This document shows, one piece after another, positions 1-8,852 of a stretch of 64,000 bases of DNA. Within the stretch, counting starts at the first letter, position 1; every line of letters starts with the position of its first letter. A program made the position numbers and the translations under genes. Source of the DNA: Rossellomorea sp. BNER. GTDB lineage: Bacteria > Bacillota > Bacilli > Bacillales > Bacillaceae_B. The stretch covers positions 1-64,000 of the forward strand of contig JANAVG010000013.1 in the NCBI GenBank assembly GCA_024213275.1. Reading direction: 5' to 3'. A model generated the notes under the pieces. It saw nothing but the letters and a program-made list of their open reading frames with translations. It had not been told where the DNA came from and searched no databases.

Positions 1-69
1 TCTTAGAGTTGGTCAATAGCAGATCAAAACATTGTGTAGAGTGGGGGCATTGACAGTTTCGTTCATATC

Positions 70-163
70 AGGAGGCTCACCGCCCGCCCCGCGGAAAGCG
101 AGCATCCTTTCGCTGCAACCAACCACCCCCTTTACAAATAACAACAATGTTTACGAAAACAGT
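70..163 (+). repeat. Repeat family A, copy A1 (partial)
   Basis: This stretch is nearly identical to 5006-5098: a block beginning AGGAGGCTCACCGCCCGCCC, then AGCGAGCATCCTTTCGCTGC, ending in TTTACGAAAACAG. Only the right half of the element is present. It runs into the upstream edge of comEB and supplies a misleading in-frame ATG at 147. Confidence 0.85.
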
Positions 164-209
164 CTTAAGAAAAGAGCCTAAAAGAAATAATGATAAAAGG
201 AGCAGGATT

Positions 210-773
210 ATGGAACGTATATCATGGAATCACTATTTTATGGCACAAAGCCATCTATTGGCAATGAGAAGTACATGTACAAGACTTGCAGTAGGAGCAA
301 CGATTGTCAGGGATAAACGAATTATTGCTGGAGGATATAATGGATCAATTGCGGGAGGAGAGCATTGCATAGACAAAGGTTGTTATGTTATTGATAATCA
401 TTGCGTAAGGACAATCCATGCCGAAATGAACGCAATCTTACAATGTGCAAAATTTGGAGTCGGTACTGATTCAGCAGAAATTTATGTAACACATTTTCCA
501 TGCTTACAATGTTGTAAAGCAATTATTCAGGCAGGCATTAGAAAAGTATATTATGCGATAGATTATAAAAACCATCCATATGCTTTAGAATTATTTGAAA
601 AAGCAGATGTGCATGTAGAACATGTACCATTTACCGAGAGTGAAAATCAATTAAACAAACTTCATTCACTTACAAATGAATTATTAAATGAATTTGAAAA
701 GCTTGGAAGTGACACTATGAAGGTGGAGGAATTTAAAAAAGAATATGAAGCCATTGTTAATGGTAAATATTAA
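210..773 (+). CDS. comEB: ComEB, dCMP deaminase family protein
   Basis: A 187-residue zinc-dependent deaminase of the deoxycytidylate deaminase family, encoded in the late competence comE operon. Visible zinc and catalytic signature: HAEMNA near residue 71 and PCLQCC near residue 97. Family members convert dCMP to dUMP; the link to DNA uptake is by operon position. The start is ATG 210 (MERISWNHYFMAQ, as in B. subtilis), preceded by AAAGGAGC. The longer frame opening at ATG 147 starts inside repeat A1 and is rejected. The C-terminal 50 residues are more divergent than the catalytic core. comEC follows directly; comEA would lie upstream, outside the window. Confidence 0.93.
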   Translation: MERISWNHYFMAQSHLLAMRSTCTRLAVGATIVRDKRIIAGGYNGSIAGGEHCIDKGCYVIDNHCVRTIHAEMNAILQCAKFGVGTDSAEIYVTHFPCLQCCKAIIQAGIRKVYYAIDYKNHPYALELFEKADVHVEHVPFTESENQLNKLHSLTNELLNEFEKLGSDTMKVEEFKKEYEAIVNGKY

Positions 774-3065
774 TTGAAGCAAACAACTATGGTTCCTATT
801 GCACTATCTTCATTAACAGGAGTTCTATTAGCACTTCATTTTGCTTGGGGTGCTTTTTTCCTTCTCCTCCTTACCCTTCATCTTCTTCAAAGAAAGCCTT
901 CACTTCCTACCTTTATTTTTCTTTTTGTTCTAACCTTTTTTTTCTATACTCATGCAACATTTAACGAACAGGGATCTGTGACAAGTTTGTCAGCTACTCA
1001 ACAAAACTTCAAATTGTCCTTTCAAGAAATGGTCGAATGGGATGGAAACCTTATGAAAGGAGAGGTGATAACAAGTAAAGGTGAGCGTATCATAGCCAGG
1101 TATGAAATCAATACAGAAAATGAATTATTATTTTTAAAAGAAAATTGGAAAGTTGGAATGGAATGCAGGGCAGCCGGAACTCTATCACAACCTATGCTAA
1201 ATACGAATGAGAATGCATTCAATTATCGGCAATATCTCCAACAAAAAGAAATCTATTGGGTTTTAAATATAGAAGAACTGAAAATAAAGGATTGTGTGCC
1301 ACCAGAAAGAAACCTATTGTTAGAACTTAAGGAATGGCGTTATAACGGAATGAAAATCATTAAAAATCATTTTCCTGCAGAGATTGTAGGATTATCTCAG
1401 GCACTAATTTTTGGAGACCGAAATGAATTATCTGAGGAATCATTACAGGCTTATCAACGTCTAGGAGTTATCCACCTTTTGGCGATATCTGGACTTCACG
1501 TCGGGTTTTTATTTTCTCTCCTCTATTTTTTATTGGTGCGACTTGGAATGACAAAAGAATCAACACAGACACTCCTTTTGATATTATTACCTATTTACGT
1601 CATTATAACGGGTGCTTCGCCACCAGTTATTCGAGCAGCCGGTATTGTCATGATTGTGATTCTAACGAAAAAACTTCAATGGAATTGGTCATTATTAGAT
1701 AGTCTATCGCTATCTTTTCTCGTTTTTCTGTTAATAAATCCCCAAGTTCTTTTTAATATTGGTTTTCAGCTTTCTTATATCGTAAGTTTTAGCTTAATGG
1801 TTTCAAGTTCATTACTAAATATTCCATATCGAATTCTTCAACTATTGTGTGTTACACTCATTTCACAAATCGTATCAATCCCCATCATTCTATATCACTT
1901 CTTCGAATTCTCCATCATCAGTCTTATCGTCAACCTTTTTTATGTTCCGCTGTTTACTTTTATTATTCTTCCATTATTACTGGTTTCATTTCTTTTACAA
2001 CTAACATTCCCATTTGTAAATTCTCTTTTATTTCCTGTGTTGACCGTTTTGATTTCGAAAGTTGATGAGCTTTCTATTCTCTTGAATAAAATGCCTTTTA
2101 TTACACTTGTACTTGGGAGACCTGCCGATTGGTTGTTGATGCTATATCCGGGTGTTATTATCCTCACTTTCTTACAGTTTGAACTAAAGAAATGGATGAA
2201 AGGGTGTTTCTTAATCATGAGTATATTATCTGTTCATTATTTTTTACCCTATCTAGATTCTAAGGGTGAAATTATGTTCATTGATGTCGGACAGGGTGAT
2301 TGTATTTTAATTGTGCTTCCAAATCGAGAAGCGGTTTATATGATTGATACTGGTGGGGCTATCCAATTTGAAGCAGAGGATTGGGAGAAAATAAAAAATA
2401 CTTATTCCGTGGGAAAGGACACTATCGTTCCTTTGCTTAAGAGTAAGGGTATTCGCCGTATTGATAAGCTTTTACTGACACATAGTGATATGGATCATAT
2501 TGGAGGTGCACGAGAAATCATAAATGAAATCAATATAAATCAGATTATAATCAGCCCCAATTCAAATAAAAAGCCAGAGATGGAGTTAATTGTACAGGAA
2601 GCTCATGAAAAGAACATTGATTTGATCGAAGGAAGAAAAGGAGATGAATGGGAAACTAAATCAAGTCATTTTTTTATCCTTTATCCAGAAGATGATAAAT
2701 ATGAAGGAAACAATGACTCCCTAGTCCTATTGGGGAAATTCGGCGGGAAAACTTGGTTGTTCACAGGTGATTTAGAAAGTGATGGTGAAATGGAACTTAT
2801 CAGGCAGTATCAATTAATAATTGACGTTTTAAAAGTGGGGCACCATGGTAGTAATAGTTCAACGACAGAAGCTTTTTTAGACGAATTACAGCCTGAAATC
2901 GCGATCGTTTCTGCAGGGAGAAAAAATCGATATGGTCACCCGCATCCAGAAGTAATGTCTAATTTGAGTTCAAGGAAAATTAAGGTTTATCAAACAAATC
3001 TTGATGGGGCCATTCACTATAAATTTTTAGGCAATAATGGAACGTTTACAACCTATCCTCCATAG
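774..3065 (+). CDS. comEC: ComEC/Rec2 competence DNA-uptake channel
   Basis: An integral membrane protein (763 aa, close to the family length) that forms the channel for single-stranded DNA entry during transformation. It has several N-terminal hydrophobic segments, a soluble OB-like stretch, the ComEC competence membrane core (including GLHVGFLFSL near residue 240), and a C-terminal metallo-beta-lactamase domain from about residue 500. In that domain THSDMDHIGG (near 568) and VGHHGS (near 688) carry metal ligands. The start TTG 774 directly follows the comEB stop at 771-773, so the two are translationally coupled; an in-frame ATG at 789 is an alternative. Confidence 0.95.
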   Translation: MKQTTMVPIALSSLTGVLLALHFAWGAFFLLLLTLHLLQRKPSLPTFIFLFVLTFFFYTHATFNEQGSVTSLSATQQNFKLSFQEMVEWDGNLMKGEVITSKGERIIARYEINTENELLFLKENWKVGMECRAAGTLSQPMLNTNENAFNYRQYLQQKEIYWVLNIEELKIKDCVPPERNLLLELKEWRYNGMKIIKNHFPAEIVGLSQALIFGDRNELSEESLQAYQRLGVIHLLAISGLHVGFLFSLLYFLLVRLGMTKESTQTLLLILLPIYVIITGASPPVIRAAGIVMIVILTKKLQWNWSLLDSLSLSFLVFLLINPQVLFNIGFQLSYIVSFSLMVSSSLLNIPYRILQLLCVTLISQIVSIPIILYHFFEFSIISLIVNLFYVPLFTFIILPLLLVSFLLQLTFPFVNSLLFPVLTVLISKVDELSILLNKMPFITLVLGRPADWLLMLYPGVIILTFLQFELKKWMKGCFLIMSILSVHYFLPYLDSKGEIMFIDVGQGDCILIVLPNREAVYMIDTGGAIQFEAEDWEKIKNTYSVGKDTIVPLLKSKGIRRIDKLLLTHSDMDHIGGAREIINEININQIIISPNSNKKPEMELIVQEAHEKNIDLIEGRKGDEWETKSSHFFILYPEDDKYEGNNDSLVLLGKFGGKTWLFTGDLESDGEMELIRQYQLIIDVLKVGHHGSNSSTTEAFLDELQPEIAIVSAGRKNRYGHPHPEVMSNLSSRKIKVYQTNLDGAIHYKFLGNNGTFTTYPP

Positions 3066-3120
3066 GATGTAGTACTTAAACCACTACTATTGATAAACTA
3101 TCCAATTACCCTCTAATCAA

Positions 3121-3154
3121 AATAAAAAGGGATGACACCAATAAGAGTCATCCC
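3121..3154 (-). terminator. Intrinsic terminator of yqzM
   Basis: Read on the minus strand, GGGATGAC pairs with GTCATCCC across a ten-base loop and is followed by TTTTTATT. It lies directly downstream of the yqzM stop. Confidence 0.85.
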
Positions 3155-3164
3155 CATACCATTT

Positions 3165-3299
3165 TTAAGATCCTAAGAACTTAATCACAGTAGCAATGAT
3201 AAACATTGTAGCGAAGAAACCGAAAGATACGACGAAAGCAACACCTGAGTCAACAGCATCGTTTCTTTTTGATTGTACATTTTTCTCAAATTGGTTCAC
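3165..3299 (-). CDS. yqzM: YqzM small membrane protein
   Basis: A 44-residue protein convergent with comEC. Translation begins at GTG (3297-3299), preceded by AGGAGGGGTA. A basic N-terminus (NQFEKNVQSKRNDAVDS) is followed by one hydrophobic helix and ends in KFLGS. Size, position between comEC and holA and orientation match YqzM of B. subtilis. Its function is unknown; a single-pass membrane peptide is what the sequence supports. Confidence 0.88.
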   Translation of the reverse strand: MNQFEKNVQSKRNDAVDSGVAFVVSFGFFATMFIIATVIKFLGS

Positions 3300-3531
3300 G
3301 AGTACCCCTCCTATTTCTATTTTAGTATAGATGATTCATTTGAAAAAATCTATACTCATTTGTACATTTTCCTTTACTAGAAAGAGTTGTCACATATAAG
3401 TTCTTATCGCATTGGTGACAATAATATTACAAGGGAGATCCCGTCAATAAAAAAGGTTCCTAGGTCTTTTCTATTGACGTTATATATAGATCTAGGGGGT
3501 GTCCAATTCTGCAGGGCGTCCCCTTTACTAC

Positions 3532-3560
3532 TTGCTAAAATGGAAAACCTTTTTTACGAT
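3532..3560 (+). promoter_or_regulatory. Candidate sigma-A promoter for holA
   Basis: TTGCTA, a 17-bp spacer and TACGAT end 35 bp before the holA start. No other good hexamer pair is seen in the 3300-3590 gap. The -10 is imperfect. Confidence 0.4.
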
Positions 3561-3594
3561 AGTAGGGTAACTATTGTAAATGGAGTGTAGCTAA

Positions 3595-4614
3595 TTGATT
3601 ACTGAAACTTGGAAAAGCATTGAAAACAAACAATTCTCCAATCTTTATTTATTATATGGAAATGAATCTTTTTTAATCAATGAAACAAAACAAAAGATTT
3701 TACATAACGGTATTTCAGAAGAAGAACTGGATTTTAATTTCTCTTCGTATGATTTGGAAGAAACTCCTATCGAAACAGCAATCGAAGATGCTGAAACCTT
3801 TCCATTTATGGGGGAAAGAAGAATTGTCGTCCTTCAAAACCCGGTCTTTTTGACTGCGGAAAAAAAGAAGGAAAAAATAGAGCATAATATAAAGAAATTA
3901 GAAGAATACATTTCTTCTCCAGCGCCTTACACGATCTTGGTGATTACAGCTCCATACGAAAAGCTAGATGAACGGAAAAAGATCACGAAAGCACTAAAGA
4001 AGTATGCAACTGTTGTAGAAGCAAAAAAATTGTCCGAAAGAGAATTAAGATCATGGGTAAGGGAAAGAGCAGCCATTAATAAAGTTGAAATTGATGAAGA
4101 CGCAATTGACCTGCTACTTGCATTAGCAGGAACAAATCTAATGATGCTCACAAAAGAACTCGATAAACTTTCCCTGTTCGTAAGTGAAAGCAATCGAATT
4201 GATTCTGAAGTGGTGGAAAGATTAACTGCAAGGTCGCTAGAACAAAATATTTTTGCACTCGTGGATAAGGTTGTTCACAGAAGAATTGAGGAAGCATTAA
4301 GAATTTATTATGATTTGTTAAAACAAAATGAAGAACCAATTAAAATTCTATCAGTATTAGCTGGTCAATTTCGACTTATCTATCAGGTTAAGGAATTATC
4401 TAGAAGAGGATACGGTCAACAAAAAATAGCTGGGTTTTTAAAGGTACACCCTTTCAGAGTAAAGCTTGCAGCTGGCCAAGCTAAGCATTTCACGGATGAA
4501 CAACTTGCCTATATTATAGAATTGCTTTCACAAGGTGATTACGAAATGAAAACAGGAAAACAGAAAAAAGAATTAATCATTGAAATGTTTTTATTTAAAC
4601 TTCATGATCACTAG
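3595..4614 (+). CDS. holA: DNA polymerase III delta subunit (clamp loader)
   Basis: HolA/YqeN (339 aa) is the delta subunit that opens the beta sliding clamp during loading at the replication fork. The N-terminus shows the family motif LYLLYGNESFLINE near residue 19, where the degenerate nucleotide-binding fold begins. A helical linker and a C-terminal collar domain follow (TARSLEQNIFALVDKV near 205, and GQFRLIYQVKEL). The start is TTG 3595 with TGGAGTG upstream. The gene is flanked by its own weak promoter and repeat B1, and is expressed away from the convergent rpsT. Confidence 0.93.
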   Translation: MITETWKSIENKQFSNLYLLYGNESFLINETKQKILHNGISEEELDFNFSSYDLEETPIETAIEDAETFPFMGERRIVVLQNPVFLTAEKKKEKIEHNIKKLEEYISSPAPYTILVITAPYEKLDERKKITKALKKYATVVEAKKLSERELRSWVRERAAINKVEIDEDAIDLLLALAGTNLMMLTKELDKLSLFVSESNRIDSEVVERLTARSLEQNIFALVDKVVHRRIEEALRIYYDLLKQNEEPIKILSVLAGQFRLIYQVKELSRRGYGQQKIAGFLKVHPFRVKLAAGQAKHFTDEQLAYIIELLSQGDYEMKTGKQKKELIIEMFLFKLHDH

Positions 4615-4797
4615 AAAAAGCGGAAGCTTAAATGGATGAAAGGCTAAGATCGCCATGTCCTGTGGCAACGCCTTTCTGACCTACATCCTGTAGGCCTCCG
4701 ACAATCATAAGCCGAGTCCCATAGAAAGGGTGCCTTTTCCCTTTCTATGGGGCTTGGCTTATGACTCGAGGGGCTAGGCGCTGTAGCTGGACGCTAG
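4614..4797 (+). repeat. Repeat family B, copy B1
   Basis: Begins at the holA stop (AAAAAGCGGAAGC) and contains a block ending GGCAACGCCTTTCTGAC, shared in inverted orientation with B2. Its centre (4705-4762) is an almost perfect hairpin of about 25 bp whose inner arms are CCCATAGAAAGGG and CCCTTTCTATGGG. It ends GGGGCTAGGCGCTGTAGC. It may also serve as the holA transcript end. Confidence 0.85.
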
Positions 4798-4889
4798 AAG
4801 AGAGAAGACGTATCAGCTCAAGGATAATTGGTTAAGTCAAAAAATATTGTTGATTATTGGTTTCTCTTAAATATAGAAATAATAAAAAA

Positions 4890-5100
4890 GGCTGTTGTTT
4901 TTTAAGAGCAGATATTTTAGTGAAAAAAGTTGGTCTTCGCTGCAGGTGCGAGACTCCTGCGGGAGAAGCGGGACAGGGTGAGACTTAAGCGGGAGCAAGG
5001 CGACGAGGAGGCTCACCGCCCGCCCCACGGTAAGCGAGCATCCTTTCGCTGCAACCAACTAACTCCTTTTCAAATAACAACAATATTTACGAAAACAGCC
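4890..5100 (+). repeat. Repeat family A, copy A2 (full length)
   Basis: A 211-bp element starting GGCTGTTGTTTT and ending CGAAAACAGCC, giving imperfect terminal inverted repeats. The interior carries GC-rich blocks such as GCGAGACTCCTGCGGGAGAA and AGCGAGCATCCTTTCGCTGC. The right end lies 2-3 bp from the rpsT terminator. No transposase is encoded; open frames through it are artefacts of its GC-rich sequence. Confidence 0.85.
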
Positions 5101-5102
5101 AT

Positions 5103-5138
5103 AAAAAAACGATCTCGCAGAAGGAGATCGCTTTTTTT
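5103..5138 (-). terminator. Intrinsic terminator of rpsT (bidirectional)
   Basis: GCGATCTC pairs with GAGATCG, flanked by A and T runs on both sides. It is placed immediately after the rpsT stop on the minus strand. Confidence 0.9.
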
Positions 5139-5139
5139 A

Positions 5140-5391
5140 TTATTTTACTTTTTTCATTAAGCGTGATTTTGAACGATCAGCAGCATTTTTGTGGATAATA
5201 CCTTTTTGAGCTGATTTATCTAAATGCTTAACCGCTACATTAACAAGTTCTTTTGCATTATCGTCATTGTTATCAACTGCAGCTTCAGCTTTTTTAACAG
5301 CTGTACGCATTGCAGATTTAACTTGAGCGTTTTGTGCGTTACGTGCTTCACTTGTTTTTACGCGTTTGATAGCAGATTTAATGTTTGGCAT
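5140..5391 (-). CDS. rpsT: 30S ribosomal protein S20
   Basis: An 83-residue, highly basic, Ala- and Lys-rich helical protein that binds 16S rRNA early in 30S assembly. The start is ATG 5391 ([17 protein letters not shown]), preceded by AGGAGGTGACAGGA; the frame extends three codons further upstream, but the SD position selects this ATG. It is transcribed alone between the convergent holA and divergent gpr, as in B. subtilis. The leader contains a small CGAGA/TCTCG hairpin at 5418-5435. Confidence 0.97.
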   Translation of the reverse strand: MPNIKSAIKRVKTSEARNAQNAQVKSAMRTAVKKAEAAVDNNDDNAKELVNVAVKHLDKSAQKGIIHKNAADRSKSRLMKKVK

Positions 5392-5469
5392 TCCTGTCAC
5401 CTCCTACAAACCGACCCGAGATTCTATAGTCTCGATTTTTACAATTCCTAAACAATTAGAACAAATGAT

Positions 5470-5498
5470 ATTTTACCAAACGGAAGTCTAGAATGCAA
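5470..5498 (-). promoter_or_regulatory. Sigma-A promoter of rpsT
   Basis: On the minus strand TTGCAT (5498-5493), a 17-bp spacer and TAAAAT (5475-5470). This leaves a leader of about 70 nt before the rpsT start. Confidence 0.7.
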
Positions 5499-5523
5499 TA
5501 CTCTTAAGGCTAAAACATGTAAG

Positions 5524-5554
5524 TGAATGAACAGCATTACACAGGGAAATGATA
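5524..5554 (+). promoter_or_regulatory. Candidate sigma-G type promoter of gpr
   Basis: TGAATG (5524-5529), an 18-bp gap and AATGATA (5548-5554) resemble forespore sigma-G elements. gpr is a known sigma-F/sigma-G gene in bacilli, which supports the reading. Assignment is by eye. Confidence 0.45.
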
Positions 5555-5589
5555 AAAAATAATGTTAATAATTGAATGGAGGGTTACAA

Positions 5590-6723
5590 TTGGCAGAAAA
5601 AGAACAGCTGGATCTTAGTAAATATAGTGTTCGTACCGACTTAGCAGTTGAAGCACGAGAAATGATAATGGCAGAAGAGGCAAAAAAAGATAAAACAAAG
5701 GCACAAGAAATAACTGAAATTAACGGGGTCATTGTAAAAGAACGTGAACTTGATGGGATAAAGATTTCTAATGTCACGATTACGCAAGAGGGTGAACAAA
5801 AACTTGGAAAAAGAGCAGGGAATTATTTAACACTTGAAGCACCAGGGGTTAGACAGCAGGATAGTGTAATCCAACAAAAGGTAGAGGAAGTATTTGCTAA
5901 AGAATTTAATAGATTTCTTGTTGAAAAAGGAATCCAACCGAATGATTCCTGTTTGATTGTTGGATTAGGGAATTGGAATGTTACTCCTGATTCACTTGGC
6001 CCAAGGGTGTGTGAAAGCTTAATTGTCACTAGACATCTCTTTAATCTTCAGCCAGAGTCGGTTCAAGAAGGTTATCGTTCCGTTAGTGCATTATCTCCAG
6101 GTGTAATGGGTTTGACTGGAATTGAGACAAGTGACATTATCTTTGGGGTAGTTGAAAAATCAAAGCCAGACTTTATCATTGCGATTGATGCCCTTGCATC
6201 AAGATCCATTGAAAGGGTCAATTCTACTATTCAAATATCTGATACAGGAATTCACCCAGGTTCTGGCGTCGGAAATAAGCGAAAAGGGTTAGATGAGGAT
6301 ACTCTCGGGGTCCCTGTCATAGCAGTCGGGATTCCGACAGTCTTAGATGCAGTTACAATAGTAAGTGACTCTGTTGATTTTCTACTCAAGCACTTTGGTA
6401 AAGAAATGAATGAAGGGGATAAACCGGCACGTTCGTTAGCACCTGCTGGACTTTCATTTGGAGAAAAACGAACACTTACTGATGAGGACCTTCCAGAGGA
6501 ACAACATCGGAAAACGTTCCTTGGAATCGTTGGAACACTGGAAGAACAAGAAAAAAGAAAACTCATTCATGAAGTCCTTGCTCCTATCGGTCATAATTTG
6601 ATGGTTACACCGAAAGAAGTCGATGTTTTTATTGAAGATATGGCAAATGTTTTAGCAAACGGATTCAATGCTGCTTTGCATGAGGCAGTTGATCAGGGGA
6701 ATACAGGATTCCAAACAAGATAA
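5590..6723 (+). CDS. gpr: Germination protease Gpr
   Basis: Gpr (377 aa) is the tetrameric endoprotease made in the forespore that degrades small acid-soluble spore proteins during germination. The start is TTG 5590, set by GGAGGG seven bases upstream. The N-terminus carries the autoprocessing region [12 protein letters not shown]; by analogy with the B. megaterium zymogen, cleavage is expected after the Asp of RTD (Asp-17 here). Conserved blocks [29 protein letters not shown] and [15 protein letters not shown] are all present, and the protein looks intact. It is followed by a strong terminator. Confidence 0.96.
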   Translation: MAEKEQLDLSKYSVRTDLAVEAREMIMAEEAKKDKTKAQEITEINGVIVKERELDGIKISNVTITQEGEQKLGKRAGNYLTLEAPGVRQQDSVIQQKVEEVFAKEFNRFLVEKGIQPNDSCLIVGLGNWNVTPDSLGPRVCESLIVTRHLFNLQPESVQEGYRSVSALSPGVMGLTGIETSDIIFGVVEKSKPDFIIAIDALASRSIERVNSTIQISDTGIHPGSGVGNKRKGLDEDTLGVPVIAVGIPTVLDAVTIVSDSVDFLLKHFGKEMNEGDKPARSLAPAGLSFGEKRTLTDEDLPEEQHRKTFLGIVGTLEEQEKRKLIHEVLAPIGHNLMVTPKEVDVFIEDMANVLANGFNAALHEAVDQGNTGFQTR

Positions 6724-6757
6724 AGTTTAGCAAAAAGTGATTATTATAGTGTTTTCT

Positions 6758-6787
6758 GAAAAAAGCGCCTTTTAGGTGCTTTTTTCT
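6758..6787 (+). terminator. Intrinsic terminator of gpr
   Basis: AAAAAAGCGCC pairs with GGTGCTTTTTT across a five-base loop, the 3' arm running into a T tract. Confidence 0.9.
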
Positions 6788-6800
6788 TGTTTTTATGTAA

Positions 6801-6917
6801 GGGTTATCCAAAAACCAAGGTGTCAGAAACCACAACTTCAATATATAGAAGAAAGCCTCAGGGACATCTTTTATATATGGATAATCATAGTGGTTCCGGC
6901 ACCCTTATGGACAGCCT
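6801..6917 (+). repeat. Repeat family C, copy C1
   Basis: Starts GGGTTATCCAAAAACCAAGG and ends GGTTCCGGCACC then CTTATGGACAGCC. The ends pair as a long imperfect hairpin. Copy C3 near 48.4 kb has the same start, middle (ATATATTGAAGAA type) and end. The rest of the gap to spoIIP (6918-7163) shows no gene; a sporulation promoter is expected there but I cannot fix one. Confidence 0.8.
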
Positions 6918-7163
6918 CTTGAATGAAAAATGAAGTTAAATGGATTAGCCAAATGCATCACGTAAAGGTTAGGACTTCCCTAGTAACAATATATTCCAAG
7001 GCTCCATAGTGATGATTTCTCTGCAAAAATAATCAAGGTCCACACCGCATTTAATCCGACTCAAATCCCTCTTCATTGATTAACACACTCACATTACTTT
7101 CCAGTTCTACTTCCTCTATCACTATCATAACTTGTACTAGAGTTAGATAGAAAGGGTGGAAAA

Positions 7164-8363
7164 ATGCGCTCACACAATTCGTCCAATTATGTCGTAGCAG
7201 TAAATCTGTCAACAGTTATCAAAGGGATTTTTATCTTCCTATTTACGTTACTTACCATCTTTTCCATTTCAGGAATCTTAACATCATTAAAGCCTGAATA
7301 CAGAATCACCTCTTCTTCCGTGAATCAAGTAGCTCAGAATGTGAAGGGATCAACTCTTTATAAATTATTTACTCTTGAAAACCGTGCATTTTCAGCGACA
7401 AGTCCTGAAGAAGCCGATTGGCCAGAACCATCAGATTTAATGTTAGAGTTAGCAACGAATATTAGCTTTGAGGATCCTCGAAGCCTTTTAGGCAGAGAGC
7501 TCCCAGGTTTTTCAATATTTGATAGTCATATTTTGGTGGCAGGGGAAGGAACAGATTATACAAATATGCCCCATGAATCAATACCTCCTGAGGAAGCTCT
7601 GAATCCTGAGAATGATGCACCAACCCAGAATACGGATAGTCTTGAAAATCCAAATGAAGATGGGGAAAAACCACCAAGTACTACAGGGGATAAAGAGACC
7701 GTTCAACTTTATTTTACTCATAACCGTGAATCCTTTCTACCGCACTTAAAAGGGGTAACAGATCCTGACTTAGCCCACCATTCAGAAGTGAATGTTACCA
7801 AAATTGGAGATCGCCTAAAAGAAGAACTAGAAGGTCTTGGGATTGGAACAAAGGTAGATAAAACAGATGTGATTGGGAATTTAAATAATAAAGGACTGGA
7901 ATATTACTCTGCATACGATGAATCCCGCCCTATTGCTAAGGAAGCAATGGCTGAAAATAAGGATTTACTTTATTTAATAGATATTCATAGAGATTCAATA
8001 AGAGGAGAAAATACAACGATAACCATTAATGGTAAATCATATGCTAAATTAGCATTTGTAATTGGAGCAGAGCACCCAAATTACGAGAAGAACGAAAAAC
8101 TTGCAAGAGAACTTCATAAAATGCTGAATAAACAATATAAAGGTATTTCTCGTGGAGTTTTTGTCAAAAAAGGTAGTGGGACAAACGGAAAGTTTAATCA
8201 AGATTTATCTCCGAATTCTATCCTTGTTGAGTTTGGTGGAGTCGATAATAATTTTGAGGAATTAAACCGTTCTACAGCAGCCTTTGCAGATATCTTTGCC
8301 CAATATTACTGGGAGGCCGAGAAAGTTAATCATAACCTTTCAGAGCCGCCTTCAAGTCAATAA
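7164..8363 (+). CDS. spoIIP: SpoIIP, stage II sporulation amidase/endopeptidase
   Basis: SpoIIP (399 aa) is a mother-cell membrane-anchored peptidoglycan hydrolase that, with SpoIID and SpoIIM, thins septal wall and drives engulfment. An N-terminal anchor spans about residues 16-42. A low-complexity acidic, Pro-rich linker (about 135-175) precedes the C-terminal catalytic domain. That domain shows LYFTHNRESFLPHLKG near 182, DIHRDSIRG near 273 and SILVEFGGVDNN near 352, which carry the conserved His and Glu residues. The start is ATG 7164 after AAAGGGTGG. It follows gpr as in B. subtilis, with yqxA 18 bp downstream. Confidence 0.95.
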   Translation: MRSHNSSNYVVAVNLSTVIKGIFIFLFTLLTIFSISGILTSLKPEYRITSSSVNQVAQNVKGSTLYKLFTLENRAFSATSPEEADWPEPSDLMLELATNISFEDPRSLLGRELPGFSIFDSHILVAGEGTDYTNMPHESIPPEEALNPENDAPTQNTDSLENPNEDGEKPPSTTGDKETVQLYFTHNRESFLPHLKGVTDPDLAHHSEVNVTKIGDRLKEELEGLGIGTKVDKTDVIGNLNNKGLEYYSAYDESRPIAKEAMAENKDLLYLIDIHRDSIRGENTTITINGKSYAKLAFVIGAEHPNYEKNEKLARELHKMLNKQYKGISRGVFVKKGSGTNGKFNQDLSPNSILVEFGGVDNNFEELNRSTAAFADIFAQYYWEAEKVNHNLSEPPSSQ

Positions 8364-8381
8364 ACAAAAGGAAGTAATGAT

Positions 8382-8717
8382 ATGAAGCGATTTATGATAA
8401 AGTCAATCCTTTTAATTTCTTTTCTTTTCATTGGAGTTCTAATAGGGATGCAAAAAGCCAATGAAGGCATTCTTGAAATGAAAGGTCATGACGGACATAC
8501 ATTACATCAGCCACTTTCTGTTGAACAAAACGAACAAGGAAATATGGAAGCTTCCCTTCTAGGAAATGAAGTAAGCAGTGAAACGCTTTCCGAGAAAAAA
8601 GAAAAGTTAGAGGAAATGAAAGCATTTAACTTTTTTTCTTCCATTGGGAGAGCAATTTCAGATTTTGTTACCAGTATTACGGAAAAAATCATTCAAATCA
8701 TATCATCTTTACTCTAA
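8382..8717 (+). CDS. yqxA: YqxA family protein (DUF3679)
   Basis: A 111-residue protein with an N-terminal hydrophobic segment (residues 6-24), a polar charged middle and an amphipathic C-terminus (IGRAISDFVTSITEKIIQIISSLL). It sits 18 bp after spoIIP and before a terminator, so it is very probably cotranscribed with spoIIP in the mother cell. Identification as YqxA rests on position, size and the KSILLISFLFIGVLIGMQKAN N-terminus. The function is not known. Confidence 0.82.
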   Translation: MKRFMIKSILLISFLFIGVLIGMQKANEGILEMKGHDGHTLHQPLSVEQNEQGNMEASLLGNEVSSETLSEKKEKLEEMKAFNFFSSIGRAISDFVTSITEKIIQIISSLL

Positions 8718-8724
8718 GTATCTG

Positions 8725-8755
8725 AAGAGCTGTCTCAAAAGTCAGCTCTTTTTTT
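8725..8755 (+). terminator. Intrinsic terminator of spoIIP-yqxA
   Basis: AAGAGCTG pairs with CAGCTCTT across a ten-base loop and is followed by seven T. Confidence 0.9.
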
Positions 8756-8785
8756 CATTACTTTTGAAGCCCCTTACAGTTAACA

Positions 8786-8814
8786 TTGAATAATAAATGG
8801 TGGACTGCTATAAT
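8786..8814 (+). promoter_or_regulatory. Sigma-A promoter of lepA
   Basis: TTGAAT (8786-8791), a 17-bp spacer and a perfect TATAAT (8809-8814), about 38 bp before the lepA ATG. Confidence 0.85.
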
Positions 8815-8852
8815 TCAAAATAGTGTACGCGGATTAACAGGAGTTGAACGAG

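Noticed and set aside
147..209. Upstream ATG of comEB giving 21 extra residues
   Set aside because: It begins inside repeat A1; the extra residues are absent from the family and ATG 210 has the SD.
3387..3590. Open frame of 67 codons between yqzM and holA
   Set aside because: No SD, no recognisable sequence, and it covers the likely holA promoter; treated as non-coding.
4930..5160. Open frame of 76 codons across repeat A2 and the rpsT terminator
   Set aside because: It lies in a GC-rich dispersed repeat and runs through an antisense terminator; composition is that of the repeat.
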